Of a stretch of 44,537 nucleotides of DNA, positions 1-9,129 are shown one piece after another. The stretch lies in assembly GCA_910588245.1 (NCBI GenBank), contig CAJUQP010000028.1, forward strand, positions 1 to 44,537. The letters run 5' to 3'. A model generated the notes under the pieces. It worked only from the letters and a program-made list of their open reading frames with translations. It ran no database searches and was not told where the DNA came from. This stretch comes from an uncultured Muribaculaceae bacterium (GTDB lineage Bacteria; Bacteroidota; Bacteroidia; Bacteroidales; Muribaculaceae). Each line of letters starts with the position of its first letter. Position 1 is the first letter of the stretch. A program made the translations under genes and the position numbers.

Positions 1-483
1 CCTGATATTTGAGTATAAAATTATTCAAAAACATTCAACCGTACAAATGTACGACTTCCATACCCTCCGTACAAAGTCGATGCCGGTATTTGAATACTAT
101 GGAAAAATGATCCCTCCCGTCTGCCAATTGTTGTTGTGGCTGTGATCCTTGCTTCTCACGACTGGTTTTTACTGGTTTGCTATTTCCCGGGTCGGGTATG
201 TTAAATTATACCAAACCGGAAGAACCGGAAAAACCGGGCTGCGAGGAAGAGGCAGGATGCATCATTGTGCATCAATTTGTCCGGTATTTCCATTAAATAT
301 TATTTTCATCTCTACAGCAGGTTTCATAATCGGGTACAAAATTACGTATTTTAAAGAATAAACACTAATTTATTCAAGTTTTCTCTATGGGTATATGTAT
401 ATGTTGTTTAACATATAATGGCGGTTCTTGCGATGTCGGGATTATATTTTGTAGATGTGCGTGGTTTTAACTAAAAATGGGAA

Positions 484-506
484 GCCCCCGCCGGGAAGGC
501 GGGGGC
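484..506. terminator. GC-rich hairpin, possible terminator
   Basis: Perfect 9-bp stem GCCCCCGCC / GGCGGGGGC with a 5-base loop. Read on the minus strand it is followed within a few bases by TTTTT, as in an intrinsic terminator, but no minus-strand gene is visible to its right. It may be left over from a lost gene. Confidence 0.4.
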
Positions 507-901
507 GGGCGGCCGGAGTAAGGGTGTCAAAACGATAACTATCTGACCGCAAGAAACTGACGGCCGATCATGTGCAGTCCGTCAACTATGCGCTGCCGCT
601 GTGCGGGGCGGGGAATCTTGAGAGCGTTGGCGTAATATAACAAAATATGTGGGTATATATTTTGCTACCGTAAATAAAAAACCGTCTTCGGGAAGGGGGA
701 TGGAGTATGCTGCTCGGAGGGTTGCACCGTGATCAACGTAGGGAAGACATTCCGGCTACTCCGCGCCGGGGAGGGTCGGGAGAACAACTCCGAAAGAGAT
801 CTGCATCTTCTAACTTCCTATTGTATAATGAACTAAAGACTGGATGACAGCTTTATTAACATATTTTAACATGGGGTGGAAGAAATTTTAACCCTCAAAC
901 C

Positions 902-932
902 GTTGCATTTTAAATTTTTTGATATACATTTG
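902..932 (+). promoter_or_regulatory. Bacteroidetes-type promoter of the envelope operon
   Basis: GTTG, 19 bases, then TACATTTG matches the Bacteroidetes consensus TTTG-N19..21-TAnnTTTG with one mismatch in the -33 box. It would give a transcript starting near 940 and a leader of about 135 bases before the ATG at 1075. Confidence 0.55.
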
Positions 933-1074
933 CAAAAGTTTTGAATTTTGACTGCATTTAGGGCTTGCAGAGACTTAAGAAAGACTTGTGATACCCCGTG
1001 GAATGCTCATAAATCACCATAAAGACAACGAGATAACTTTTTTAATTATTTTTCAACAATTTAAACATCACCAC

Positions 1075-4000
1075 ATGAAAAGATGGAGTTATGCAACAGC
1101 CATCATGCTCTCCCTTGCCGGAGGCACGATCATGACAGGCTGTATTGACAACGACGAGCCTTACGGCATCGAACAGATCCGTCTGGCCACCGCCGACCTT
1201 CTTAAATCTAAGAAAGCCGCCGTGGAAGCTGAGGCTGCGGCAGCCAACGCTGCCGCTGAGGTAGAGAAAATCAAGGCTGAGGTAGAAAAGGCTAAACTCG
1301 AGGCGGAAAAAGCAAAAGCCGAGGCTCAGGCCGAGATCGACAAGCTCCTTGCTGAAGCAGAAGCCGCTAAAACTCAGGCTGAAGCTGATCTTATCAAGGC
1401 TAAGGCTGATGCCATAAGAGCAAAAGCACAGGCAGATGCCAATTATCGTCAAGCTCAGGTTGAGGAGCTTATTGCCAAGACTCAAGATTGGATCAAGAAA
1501 GCTAACCTTGCATATGAGAAACTCGTTTATGAATGGGAACGTACAAAGGTTGCTAATGCTACCGCTGACAATGACGCTCTCTACGCAAGTGTTCGTGCCT
1601 ATTATGACGCTTATATATGGAATCTTGAGCAGTTCAATAATCTGAACGAGAAATATCTGATGGCTCAGAAAAAGGCTGCTCAGTGGGCGAACGATCTTGT
1701 TTGGAATCCTAAGAAACAAGCTTTCGAGTCTCCTTCCTATGCATTAACAGAGTACTTTGAGACGCAGGTCTCAGATCTTGAGAAAGAAATCTCTTATGCT
1801 CAGGAAACTGTTAATAAATGGACATCTCTCCAAGCACAAGTAGAGAAAGTTGGCTCAACGGCTCTTGGACAGCTCCTTGCTCAATATGAGGCAGATCTGA
1901 CTGCTAATACTGAGGCACTGGCACAGGCAAATATCGAACTTGAGGCTTTATATATTGAGAATAAGGCTCTCTATGATTCTCGCGTAGAACTCAAAAAAAA
2001 GCGTGATGAACTGTATGCTCAGGAAATTGCAATTCCCGCTTACACATACAAACCAGGAAGCGCTCTCGAGGCTCTTGGCGTAGATGAAGAAATTCCGGTA
2101 GTAAAGGAAAATCAGGCATATTCTCTCAACGGTATTGCCTCAAGTCCTGGTTACAATAATTATGACAATGCTGTTAGGGATTATACTGCCGAGATTACGA
2201 ATCTTACCAACTACCTCCTTGATGATAATGACAAGGCTTGGACAGCTGCCCGTAAGAAAGAGATAAGCCGTGAGCTTGAAACTGCCAACAGCGAGTATGG
2301 TGTCGCTAAGAAAGCGTGGAGTCTTGCCAAGGAGGTCTATAATGGTGGTGATAAGCCCAATGTCGCCAATCTTCCCGGTGAAGCTGCAGTTGATGCTGCC
2401 ATCGCTGCTTTCGCTGCTAAGAAAGCTGTCATTGACCCTCTCCGTGATGCTCTTGTAGCCGCCAATAAGAAGTATGAAGAAGCAGAAGAGGCCGCTGATA
2501 AAGCGCTCGAAGTGTTCAATGGCACTGAAGACGCCGCTGCTACAAATGCATTGGCTGTGGCTGCGAATAATTTAAAGACTGCAAGAAATGCTCGTGCAAA
2601 TGCCATGGCCGATGCTAATGAAGCTAAGGAATTGGCTTACACTAATGCTCGCAACACCAAAGAAACCGTGGATAACAATAGCACGGTGGCTATAAGAAAT
2701 GCGGAAAATGCTGTTGTTCGTGCTCAGGCAGAATACAATCTGGCATTATCACAATCTAATGCGGATCCGACTAATGAGACATTGAAGAGCAACTTAAAGA
2801 CTGCAAAAGATAATCTTGATCTTCAAACTGCATCTCGAGATCAGATAAAAAAAGATGAGAATAAGAAAATTTCTGATGCTGCCGCAGCTTATACTACTGC
2901 TATTAATACCGCAGATGTAGCTTATCTTAAAGCTATAAATGCTGCTAAAGAAAATATGGATAAAGCAGAAGCAGCTTACATAAGTGCGGTATCAGGATAT
3001 GACCAGACAAAGGATCCCGCGTATGCTCCTGTAATCGCAGCTAACAATGTAGTGGCACAGGCTATTGAGGCGCAAGAAACAGCTTATGTGAATTTCTATG
3101 CAGAGGTTGAGAACATAAATGCTCTTATTGAAGCAATTGATGAAGCTGTTGAAAAACAAGAGGAGGCATTGAGTTTCAGCATCGGCGAAACAACTTATGA
3201 TTGGATGTGGAGTCCCTATACTCCAATTTTTGCCCTTTCTCTCGATGAATACACAAATGTTGCTGCTGAGGATCTTGCTTCATATCCAGAAGCAGTAGCT
3301 CCTATCTATTTTATCGTTCAGGGACAGTATATGAATGCTAAGGGGCTTCTCATGCGTGCATCTCAGATCGCTTATGGCAATCTCGGTATGAGATATGACA
3401 ATGGAGAATATGACTTCGAACCGGATTATGCATTCTTGGTTGACGTTACTCCTCAAATTGTAACAGAGTACATCGCTCAGTATGTAAAGAAGAATAATGT
3501 AAGCATTGAGCCTTATCAGTATATTACTGCTTATCATCGCTTCTTTAGCTACTATGGAGACACTCTCTATCTTGAGAATCGTCTTGCTGTAGCTGATGCC
3601 TGTCTTGCTCAAAGTGACCTTGTTGCTAATGCAACAAAGGAAATGAAGGATAATCTCCAGGCTCTTGAAGATTCCAAGGATGCGCAGGAAGAGGCAGTAA
3701 GAAAAGTTGGTGAAGAATGGAATGCTGCTAATGCTCAGATTGTAAAACTTGAGCAGAGTGTCAATGATAAACTTGCAGATCTTGGCCATGTCAAAAGAGA
3801 TCTCGAGGCTATCATTTCAACAATTAAAGATGCAATAGCTGAAGTTCAGTTCGGTCAAGATAATGAGGCCGCGTTGAAAAATTTCTATACCGCCTGCAAG
3901 ATTAATGGAGAAACTGCCCAGGCTATAATCGATAAGAAAACTGCACTCCTTGAGAAGGCAAAATATCAGCTTGAACAGTTTAACAACGGAGAAGCAGACT

Positions 4001-4137
4001 ATTCTCTTAATCCTTATGACCTCGAGGTTGCGTCTCTTGAGTCTGAGGTTGCTGCCGCACAGGCTCAGCTTGACTTCATCAAAGAGGCTCTCGATGTTGC
4101 TCAGGCACGCTATGAGGCTGCTACAAAGCAGCAGTAA
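1075..4137 (+). CDS. giant alanine/glutamate-rich coiled-coil lipoprotein
   Basis: Encodes about 1020 residues from the ATG at 1075. The open frame extends 29 codons upstream, but only this ATG gives a proper type II signal peptide (MKRWSYATAIMLSLAGG..TGC, lipid-attachment Cys23). Residues about 42-155 are rich in Ala, Glu and Lys with heptad character (AEVEKAKLEAEKAKAEAQAE), and similar helical segments recur through the middle and at the C-terminus. Between them, near residues 700-860, is a less repetitive part with many aromatic residues (SFSIGETTYDWMWSPYTP). The protein is probably a periplasmic or surface-exposed helical rod anchored in a membrane. It starts an operon with a beta-barrel protein, a second lipoprotein and an OmpA-type protein, so an envelope tether, stalk or scaffold is plausible. 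Codon use favours GCT/GCA and AAT more than the next genes. I do not recognise a characterised family. Confidence 0.85.
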   Translation: MKRWSYATAIMLSLAGGTIMTGCIDNDEPYGIEQIRLATADLLKSKKAAVEAEAAAANAAAEVEKIKAEVEKAKLEAEKAKAEAQAEIDKLLAEAEAAKTQAEADLIKAKADAIRAKAQADANYRQAQVEELIAKTQDWIKKANLAYEKLVYEWERTKVANATADNDALYASVRAYYDAYIWNLEQFNNLNEKYLMAQKKAAQWANDLVWNPKKQAFESPSYALTEYFETQVSDLEKEISYAQETVNKWTSLQAQVEKVGSTALGQLLAQYEADLTANTEALAQANIELEALYIENKALYDSRVELKKKRDELYAQEIAIPAYTYKPGSALEALGVDEEIPVVKENQAYSLNGIASSPGYNNYDNAVRDYTAEITNLTNYLLDDNDKAWTAARKKEISRELETANSEYGVAKKAWSLAKEVYNGGDKPNVANLPGEAAVDAAIAAFAAKKAVIDPLRDALVAANKKYEEAEEAADKALEVFNGTEDAAATNALAVAANNLKTARNARANAMADANEAKELAYTNARNTKETVDNNSTVAIRNAENAVVRAQAEYNLALSQSNADPTNETLKSNLKTAKDNLDLQTASRDQIKKDENKKISDAAAAYTTAINTADVAYLKAINAAKENMDKAEAAYISAVSGYDQTKDPAYAPVIAANNVVAQAIEAQETAYVNFYAEVENINALIEAIDEAVEKQEEALSFSIGETTYDWMWSPYTPIFALSLDEYTNVAAEDLASYPEAVAPIYFIVQGQYMNAKGLLMRASQIAYGNLGMRYDNGEYDFEPDYAFLVDVTPQIVTEYIAQYVKKNNVSIEPYQYITAYHRFFSYYGDTLYLENRLAVADACLAQSDLVANATKEMKDNLQALEDSKDAQEEAVRKVGEEWNAANAQIVKLEQSVNDKLADLGHVKRDLEAIISTIKDAIAEVQFGQDNEAALKNFYTACKINGETAQAIIDKKTALLEKAKYQLEQFNNGEADYSLNPYDLEVASLESEVAAAQAQLDFIKEALDVAQARYEAATKQQ

Positions 4138-4154
4138 AGATTTAGGTTGACGGC

Positions 4155-4176
4155 ACCGGAAGCTCCGGCTTCCGGT
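4155..4176. other. intergenic hairpin
   Basis: Stem ACCGGAAGC / GCTTCCGGT with a 4-base loop in the 100-base gap between the coiled-coil lipoprotein and the beta-barrel gene. There is no T-tract, so an mRNA-stability or processing element is more likely than a full terminator. Confidence 0.4.
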
Positions 4177-4237
4177 CGCCGGAAACTGAATCGAAACCCT
4201 AAACCTTCATTTCCAATTCACAACAACTACTGACGAA

Positions 4238-5125
4238 ATGACAAAGAAACTTTGCACAATCTTGCTATCGGCATTCTGCTCCCTGGCGGCTGTCGCTCAG
4301 GACTCGGAATGCGCGGTGAGGGAATGCGCATCGTTTGCCCCGAAGAAAGGACAGTGGGAGGTATCGTTGATGCTCGGCAAATCGGGTGCGTTCTATAATG
4401 AGAACAACACCTATCTGCTACCCAACATCTCTCTCGCAAACGGCTCCATCGGTCTCCCCAACGGGGGAGTGCCCGGGTCGGGAAATGTCAGCTCGGGATA
4501 CCTTAACCAGTATCTCAACATCGACGGGTTTAACGGAAATTCTTTGGTCAACATAATCGGAGTGCAGGGTAAATACTTCTGGCAGGACTGCTGGGCACTG
4601 AGTTTCTCAGCCGGCATGAACATCGGAGTGACTCCCAAGAAGGACTATATCGAGGGTCAGAATATTCTCGATGAACCCCAGATCGACCTTCCCTCCGCGA
4701 AGTATATCAATGCCACGGCCACCAACAACTGGTATGCCAACGTCGGCATCGAGCGTTACTTCAAGACCAGGAACAAACGCATCTTCCCATATGTGGGTGC
4801 AACAGTAGGATATCAGATGGCACGCGTGGAGACACGTGAGCCCTACACCGGAACGATGATCGACATGGACGGTGTGGAAGTAGACCAGCAGGTCTATATT
4901 CCCGCAGGAAAGGTGGGCCAGATGTTCGGCATTAAGGGCGCCGCGACGGCAGGCATAGAATACGATCTCATGGAGGGGCTTTTCATAGCCCTCGAGATCC
5001 AGCCCCTGGCTTACCGTTATGATGTCATACAGATTGCGCCGCAGGGTTTCAGCTCTTACAACCTGAATCATCATAACATAAAGATATTCGACATGCCGAT
5101 GCTCCGGCTCGGCTTCAGGTTCTGA
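4238..5125 (+). CDS. outer-membrane beta-barrel protein
   Basis: A 295-residue protein with a cleavable signal peptide (MTKKLCTILLSAFCSLAAVAQ). The mature part alternates aromatic, glycine and polar residues as in small outer-membrane barrels, with strand-like stretches such as WEVSLMLGKSGAF, LSFSAGMNIGVT, FPYVGATVGYQMA, LFIALEIQPLAYRY, and a C-terminal MLRLGFRF ending in the aromatic residue typical of BamA substrates. It is the second gene of the envelope operon, 100 bases after the coiled-coil lipoprotein. It may form an outer-membrane partner for that lipoprotein, which is inference from position only. The specific family was not recognised. Confidence 0.75.
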   Translation: MTKKLCTILLSAFCSLAAVAQDSECAVRECASFAPKKGQWEVSLMLGKSGAFYNENNTYLLPNISLANGSIGLPNGGVPGSGNVSSGYLNQYLNIDGFNGNSLVNIIGVQGKYFWQDCWALSFSAGMNIGVTPKKDYIEGQNILDEPQIDLPSAKYINATATNNWYANVGIERYFKTRNKRIFPYVGATVGYQMARVETREPYTGTMIDMDGVEVDQQVYIPAGKVGQMFGIKGAATAGIEYDLMEGLFIALEIQPLAYRYDVIQIAPQGFSSYNLNHHNIKIFDMPMLRLGFRF

Positions 5126-5154
5126 AAGCTACCCCTAAACAATATTGATAAAAC

Positions 5155-5194
5155 GGAAGGGCGGTGAGGTTCTTGTCAACATCGCCGCCCTTCC
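5155..5194. other. intra-operon hairpin
   Basis: GGAAGGGCGGTGA (5155-5167) pairs with TCGCCGCCCTTCC (5182-5194) with one G-U pair and a 14-base loop. It ends 17 bases before the next start codon and has no T-tract. It may attenuate or stabilise the downstream part of the operon message. Confidence 0.4.
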
Positions 5195-5211
5195 CAAATT
5201 TAAAGAAGAAA

Positions 5212-5793
5212 ATGAAACATCCTGTTTTCTCTGTTTCCCTGACAGCTCTTATCATGACTTGCGTCCTGATTGCCTGCGGTGGCGCTCCCAAGCAGTCGAA
5301 ATGCTCGGTAGAGGTCTACTCCCCGGAGAAAAAATATACCGAGGCGGTGCTTCTCGACAGCAAGGGAGCCGTGATCGACTCCACGCTGCGCGTGGCCAAC
5401 GACTCCATCCGGTTTGTGCGCACAGACTCCCTCTCGATGCCCTATGTGGCCACGCTGCGTCTGCGCAATCCCTCCGACTCGCTCGACTTCCTCTTCATGC
5501 CCATCGTCATTGAGGGGGGCACGGTAAATGTGGAGCTGACCGACAGAATCGATCTCTCGGGCACCGACGACAATGAGAAGCTCTTCAAATTTCTCAAGGC
5601 CAAGAACACTTTCACCTCGAAATACGAAAACGAGGGGCACGACGTCAACAAACTCAAGGAAGACTACTCGCGCTTCTTCGCCGACCAGATCATCCTCTAC
5701 AAGGGGAGTGTGGTGAGCGATTATATAAGCGCTACCTATGGCAGTTTCCTGACTCGTGAAGATAACGACAGGGTAAAGGAAAGGATGAAATAA
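5212..5793 (+). CDS. DUF4369-like lipoprotein
   Basis: About 193 residues from the ATG at 5212. An in-frame ATG at 5164 is unlikely because it would bury the signal sequence behind 16 polar residues. The start MKHPVFSVSLTALIM..LIACG is a type II signal peptide with the lipidated Cys in LIAC. The mature region (YTEAVLLDSKGAVIDSTLRV, FLFMPIVIEGGTVNVELTD) resembles the N-terminal DUF4369 domain of Bacteroidetes thiol-disulfide lipoproteins, but no thioredoxin domain or CxxC follows, so it is a stand-alone version. Third gene of the envelope operon, 18 bases before the OmpA-type gene. The function is unknown. Confidence 0.7.
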   Translation: MKHPVFSVSLTALIMTCVLIACGGAPKQSKCSVEVYSPEKKYTEAVLLDSKGAVIDSTLRVANDSIRFVRTDSLSMPYVATLRLRNPSDSLDFLFMPIVIEGGTVNVELTDRIDLSGTDDNEKLFKFLKAKNTFTSKYENEGHDVNKLKEDYSRFFADQIILYKGSVVSDYISATYGSFLTREDNDRVKERMK

Positions 5794-5811
5794 CTCAAAA
5801 AGACACAGACT

Positions 5812-6861
5812 ATGAAACTTAAATATCTGATAGGCGCGCTTGCCGTGGCTGCGATGACGTCGCTGCCGGCCTCTGCCCAGGACGATGACCTGAATCCCTG
5901 GTTCGTGCAGGGTCAGCTCGGCGCGTCCTACTCTGTGGGAGGTGGCGCCGGATTCGGCGAGATGCTCTCTCCGGCTGGCCAGTTGGCTTTCGGAAAGCAT
6001 TTCAATCCGTATATCGGAGCGCGTGTCACCGTCGGGGGATGGCGCGGACGCTACCGCATACCCAATTCCACATGCACCGGTTTCTACGACTGGCATGCCA
6101 CCGTCGATGGTCTCTGGAACATCTTCAAGACCTTCAACCATGAGTATGACCAGCCTGTGAGCCTCCGGCTCATCGCCGGCGTGGGCTTCGACCGCGCGTT
6201 TGAGAAGCCCTCCAGCTCGCTGCTCGTGCGTCTGGGCCTCAGCATGGACGTGCGTCTCTGCGAGGCTCTCGACTTCAACCTGGAGTATCAGGCCAACGGC
6301 GTGAGCGACCGCTGGAACGGTCTCGACGACCACAGCTTCGACACTTTCATGAATCTTCTCGTGGGCGTCACCTACAAGTTCGGCACAGGCTATCAGTGCA
6401 AGAGCTGCGTGCCCGAGCCGGTGGTGCAGGTTGTCAACAAGCGCACCAACGAGATGCGCGAGGCGCAGGTGGTCGAGAAGATCGTTCACGATACGATCAC
6501 GGTCGTGAAGGAGGTGCCTGTGAAGATCGCCGAGATCAAGCGTGAGGTGTTTTTCCCGATCAATGTGGTGACCGTTGAGCCCGACATGCAGAAGAACATC
6601 GCCGAGGTGGCCGACTACATGAAGCAATATCCCGATGCCAAGGCAACGGTGATGGGCTATGCCGACAAGGGCACGGGCACTGCGGCTATCAATCTGGAAC
6701 TGGCTGAGAAAAGGGCCACTACCGTTTATAATGAACTTGTGAACCGTTATGGCATCGCTGCGTCACGTCTGACTAAGTCATCCATGACCAACCAGAACAC
6801 ACAGCAGCCTTACGAAGAAAATGCGCTTAACCGCGTGGTCATCATGACCGCTCGCATGTAA
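5812..6861 (+). CDS. OmpA-family outer-membrane protein
   Basis: A 349-residue protein. It has a signal peptide (MKLKYLIGALAVAAMTSLPASA), an N-terminal eight-strand-type barrel to about residue 195, a short linker, and a C-terminal OmpA peptidoglycan-binding domain at about residues 240-349. The domain shows the usual order: VFFPINVVTVEPDMQKNIAE, VMGYADKGTG, a NLELAEKRA helix, YGIAASRL, and NRVVIMTARM at the end. The Asp in GYADKG and the Arg in NRVVI correspond to the residues that bind diaminopimelate in this family. It most likely links the outer membrane to the cell wall. It closes the operon begun by the coiled-coil lipoprotein. Confidence 0.88.
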   Translation: MKLKYLIGALAVAAMTSLPASAQDDDLNPWFVQGQLGASYSVGGGAGFGEMLSPAGQLAFGKHFNPYIGARVTVGGWRGRYRIPNSTCTGFYDWHATVDGLWNIFKTFNHEYDQPVSLRLIAGVGFDRAFEKPSSSLLVRLGLSMDVRLCEALDFNLEYQANGVSDRWNGLDDHSFDTFMNLLVGVTYKFGTGYQCKSCVPEPVVQVVNKRTNEMREAQVVEKIVHDTITVVKEVPVKIAEIKREVFFPINVVTVEPDMQKNIAEVADYMKQYPDAKATVMGYADKGTGTAAINLELAEKRATTVYNELVNRYGIAASRLTKSSMTNQNTQQPYEENALNRVVIMTARM

Positions 6862-6872
6862 GCTTTAGGGGG

Positions 6873-6904
6873 CGGGGAAAGGCAGTGATGTTTTTCCCCG
6901 TTTT
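6873..6904 (+). terminator. intrinsic terminator of the envelope operon
   Basis: CGGGGAAA and TTTCCCCG form an 8-bp stem, followed directly by TTTTAT. It begins 12 bases after the OmpA-type stop codon. Confidence 0.75.
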
Positions 6905-6943
6905 ATATTCAAAATACTTACATTGTATTTTATAGTGGTGTGA

Positions 6944-6991
6944 AGATGGTGGCCACACTCCGAGCCGTTGTCCGGAGTGTGACCGCCATCT
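6944..6991. other. 19-bp imperfect hairpin beside the phage cassette
   Basis: The arms at 6944-6962 and 6973-6991 pair over 19 positions with two G-U pairs, around a 10-base loop. It lies between the OmpA terminator and the end of the terminase gene and lacks a clear T-tract on the minus strand. It could end terminase transcription or mark the cassette edge. Confidence 0.45.
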
Positions 6992-7026
6992 GAACTTTTA
7001 TGGAAGTCGTATATTTATACGCTTTT

Positions 7027-7036
7027 TTAGAAGCGG
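7027..7036 (+). repeat. left copy of cassette-edge direct repeat
   Basis: TTAGAAGCGG. Its first three bases are the stop codon of the terminase gene (minus strand). The same ten bases occur at 15033-15042 at the other edge, so it is a candidate attachment core or target duplication, though short. Confidence 0.4.
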
Positions 7037-9129
7037 GTGATTCCGGGGCCGTGTCGACGTGGCGCGGTGTGGCGGAGCCTGACCGTGGGGATAGGCATCT
7101 CGTTGAAGCAGATGTGCAGCCCTATTGCGCGCGTCATCAGCAGGTCGTCGTGTCGCCCCGGGAGAGCGCCATAACTGCCGTTCTGACGCTGCTCATAGGT
7201 CAGCATCTCGTCGAGGCAAGCCTCGTCGCGCTCCTCATACAGCCCCTCCCTCACCGCCTTCACCAGCCCCGAGATCACCATCGGTTTCGTGGCCACATTG
7301 GTATGGAATCCGTATCTTCGCGGAGCCCCGCGCATCACCTCCTCCTCGCTCTGGCGGCGCGCGTAAAGATTGCGGCAGGCTTCGCGGAGCTGGCTGAAGA
7401 TGAAGAGCGACTGGTCGCCGTCCACAAACCGGTCGGGGTCGCGCGTCTCGATGGAATTACTCTCGATCACGAGAAGAGCATCGTTGTAGTAGCGCGCGAT
7501 GCGGGCGGCATTCCACGCCAGGAGATCGATATCGGTGTGACCCCGCCATTGCGCCACGATCTTCGGACGCCCTCCCGTGCGCATAGGCAGACGGTCGAAC
7601 ACCGCCACCACCGACCAATCGGCCCTGGCGGCGCGTCCTCCGACATCGACCACCACAAGGTAGCGGTCGAGACATATGTAGCCCGCATCGGGGAGCACGC
7701 GGTCTTCCCACACCGAGAGGGCGCCGCGGGCGTCGGGGGAGAAGCGCACATCATCAAGCGACTCCGGGCCTGTGGCCTTCCGTCCGTCGATCTCCCCGCG
7801 CAGGGGAGCCGGACGGCACCCCTTGCGCAGCTCCTCCACGAGATAGCGGTCGAACACGCGGGCGCCCGAGTGGACAAACGCCTCGATATCGTCTGAGGGA
7901 TATTCCGCGGCCATAAGTCCGTGGTCGGAATATTTCATCCTTTCCGCCACATACCAGTTTATCGCCTCGAGCGTGGCCCCCTTCTCCCAGAGCCACCAGA
8001 GATAGCTGCCCGGCTGGCGGCGGTCGGAAAGGGAGAGTGATGAGTGGCGCCCCTCGAGGAGGGAGGCGGCGAAAGCCCGCGGGTCGGCAAGCGGCAGGGA
8101 ATAGCGGTCGATCTCATACCAGGCCACGAAGAGGGGATGGAACTGGCTCTCGCCGTTTCTCGCGGCCTCATATTCGCGGTGGAAGTAATTGCCGGTGCCG
8201 TTGGCCGTGGATTCGAGCACGATCATCGTCATCGGCTCCAGGAGTATGCCGGAGCATGCGGCGCGTATTATCTGTTCGGGGGTTTTCATATCGGAGGCGC
8301 GCCATATCCCCACTTCCGAGCAGTGCACGAGATTGTAGTCGCCGCCGCGGCAGGAGTCGGGGCGCTCTGCGGTGCCCAGTTTCACCTTGCAGTTGCGCCC
8401 GTTGATCCTGAACGACCCGCGGGAGTTGCCGGCGTTCTCCATGCGGCGCCCCTTCACGGGTTCTCCGTCGCCGTCCGTGAAGAGCCATGCCGGGTAGCCG
8501 CGCAACATGCGGTCGAGCATATCCTTTATCTCATCGGTTGCCAGCCCCTGGTGGGCGATTATCAGAGAGTTGAGACCCTCGCGGTGCACGAGCTGCAGCC
8601 AGGCCATGTAGAGCTGCACGCATGTGCTCCCTCCCCATTGCCGTGCTTTCAGGAGGATGAGGCGTATCGGTTTTCCGTCCATCCGCATGGTCTCCAGGGC
8701 GCCGACGAGGCGCCGTTGCGGACGGTTGAGCACCATCAGCGTGTCGCTCCCGCCCCCTTTTCTTTTTATATATGCGAAACTTGCGGCCCAGAAAGGGAAG
8801 TCGTGAAGGATGCGCAGGCGCGTGAAGCGACGGTTCACCTCTTCGCGCAGCAGGGCGCAGGGGGTGGCGTGCATCTCGGCGTCGATATACCCGTCGACGC
8901 TTCCCGCCCGGAGCAGGGAGGCCACGAGGGGATCGGAGCGCATGGCGCGGGGAATCCATACGCGGGGAGTGTCGAGCCCCGGTATGTGGAGTTCGCGCCG
9001 GTCGGGATCGGAGGGGTCGCCCGTCACGGGGTCATAAGGTAGGTTCAGGGCCTTCTGACGGCGGGAGTTCTCCAGCAGTATTTCCTCGACGGTAGTCTCC
9101 CGGGAGGCCGGTATGCGTTCGCCGTTCAT
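7027..9129 (-). CDS. terL: phage terminase, large subunit
   Basis: A 700-residue DNA-packaging motor: an ATPase that pumps DNA into a capsid plus an RNase H-fold nuclease that cuts it. The ATG at 9129 follows a strong Shine-Dalgarno (GGAGGGAGG); the open frame runs 22 codons further upstream without one. The ATPase has a Walker A variant KARQWGGST (161-169), Walker B-like LVHCSEVGIW (267-276, catalytic Glu272) and coupling motif ESTANG (306-311). The nuclease acids are visible at Asp495 (VVVDVGG), Glu556 (LLVIESNS) and Asp661/662 (RHDDLL). All catalytic positions appear intact, so this does not look like a decayed gene. The length exceeds many terminases; the first 110 residues are an extra N-terminal region. 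Its ATG overlaps the stop of the upstream gene by four bases (ATGA), which couples the two. Confidence 0.88.
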   Translation of the reverse strand: MNGERIPASRETTVEEILLENSRRQKALNLPYDPVTGDPSDPDRRELHIPGLDTPRVWIPRAMRSDPLVASLLRAGSVDGYIDAEMHATPCALLREEVNRRFTRLRILHDFPFWAASFAYIKRKGGGSDTLMVLNRPQRRLVGALETMRMDGKPIRLILLKARQWGGSTCVQLYMAWLQLVHREGLNSLIIAHQGLATDEIKDMLDRMLRGYPAWLFTDGDGEPVKGRRMENAGNSRGSFRINGRNCKVKLGTAERPDSCRGGDYNLVHCSEVGIWRASDMKTPEQIIRAACSGILLEPMTMIVLESTANGTGNYFHREYEAARNGESQFHPLFVAWYEIDRYSLPLADPRAFAASLLEGRHSSLSLSDRRQPGSYLWWLWEKGATLEAINWYVAERMKYSDHGLMAAEYPSDDIEAFVHSGARVFDRYLVEELRKGCRPAPLRGEIDGRKATGPESLDDVRFSPDARGALSVWEDRVLPDAGYICLDRYLVVVDVGGRAARADWSVVAVFDRLPMRTGGRPKIVAQWRGHTDIDLLAWNAARIARYYNDALLVIESNSIETRDPDRFVDGDQSLFIFSQLREACRNLYARRQSEEEVMRGAPRRYGFHTNVATKPMVISGLVKAVREGLYEERDEACLDEMLTYEQRQNGSYGALPGRHDDLLMTRAIGLHICFNEMPIPTVRLRHTAPRRHGPGITRF

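Larger units (their letters stand above)
1..1074. other. gene-poor leader region
   Basis: No convincing gene lies in this stretch. A 70-codon open frame at 149-361 has no recognisable features and is probably chance. A short plus-strand frame around 543-641 reads like the tail of a protein (RKKLTADHVQSVNYALPLCG, then a stop at 639-641) but has no usable start, so it may be a gene remnant. The part nearest the first gene is AT-rich and carries its promoter and a leader of roughly 135 bases. No tRNA or known RNA was recognised. Confidence 0.6.

Noticed and set aside
149..361. 70-codon open frame at the left end
   Set aside because: No start context, no domain and no conserved pattern; probably chance in an intergenic region.
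5200..6627. 475-codon open frame on the minus strand
   Set aside because: It lies opposite two well-supported lipoprotein and OmpA-type genes, is rich in His/Val/Leu without domains, and is a by-product of GC-rich codon use.
8044..9042. 332-codon open frame on the plus strand
   Set aside because: Opposite the large terminase, whose catalytic motifs are all present; a shadow frame.
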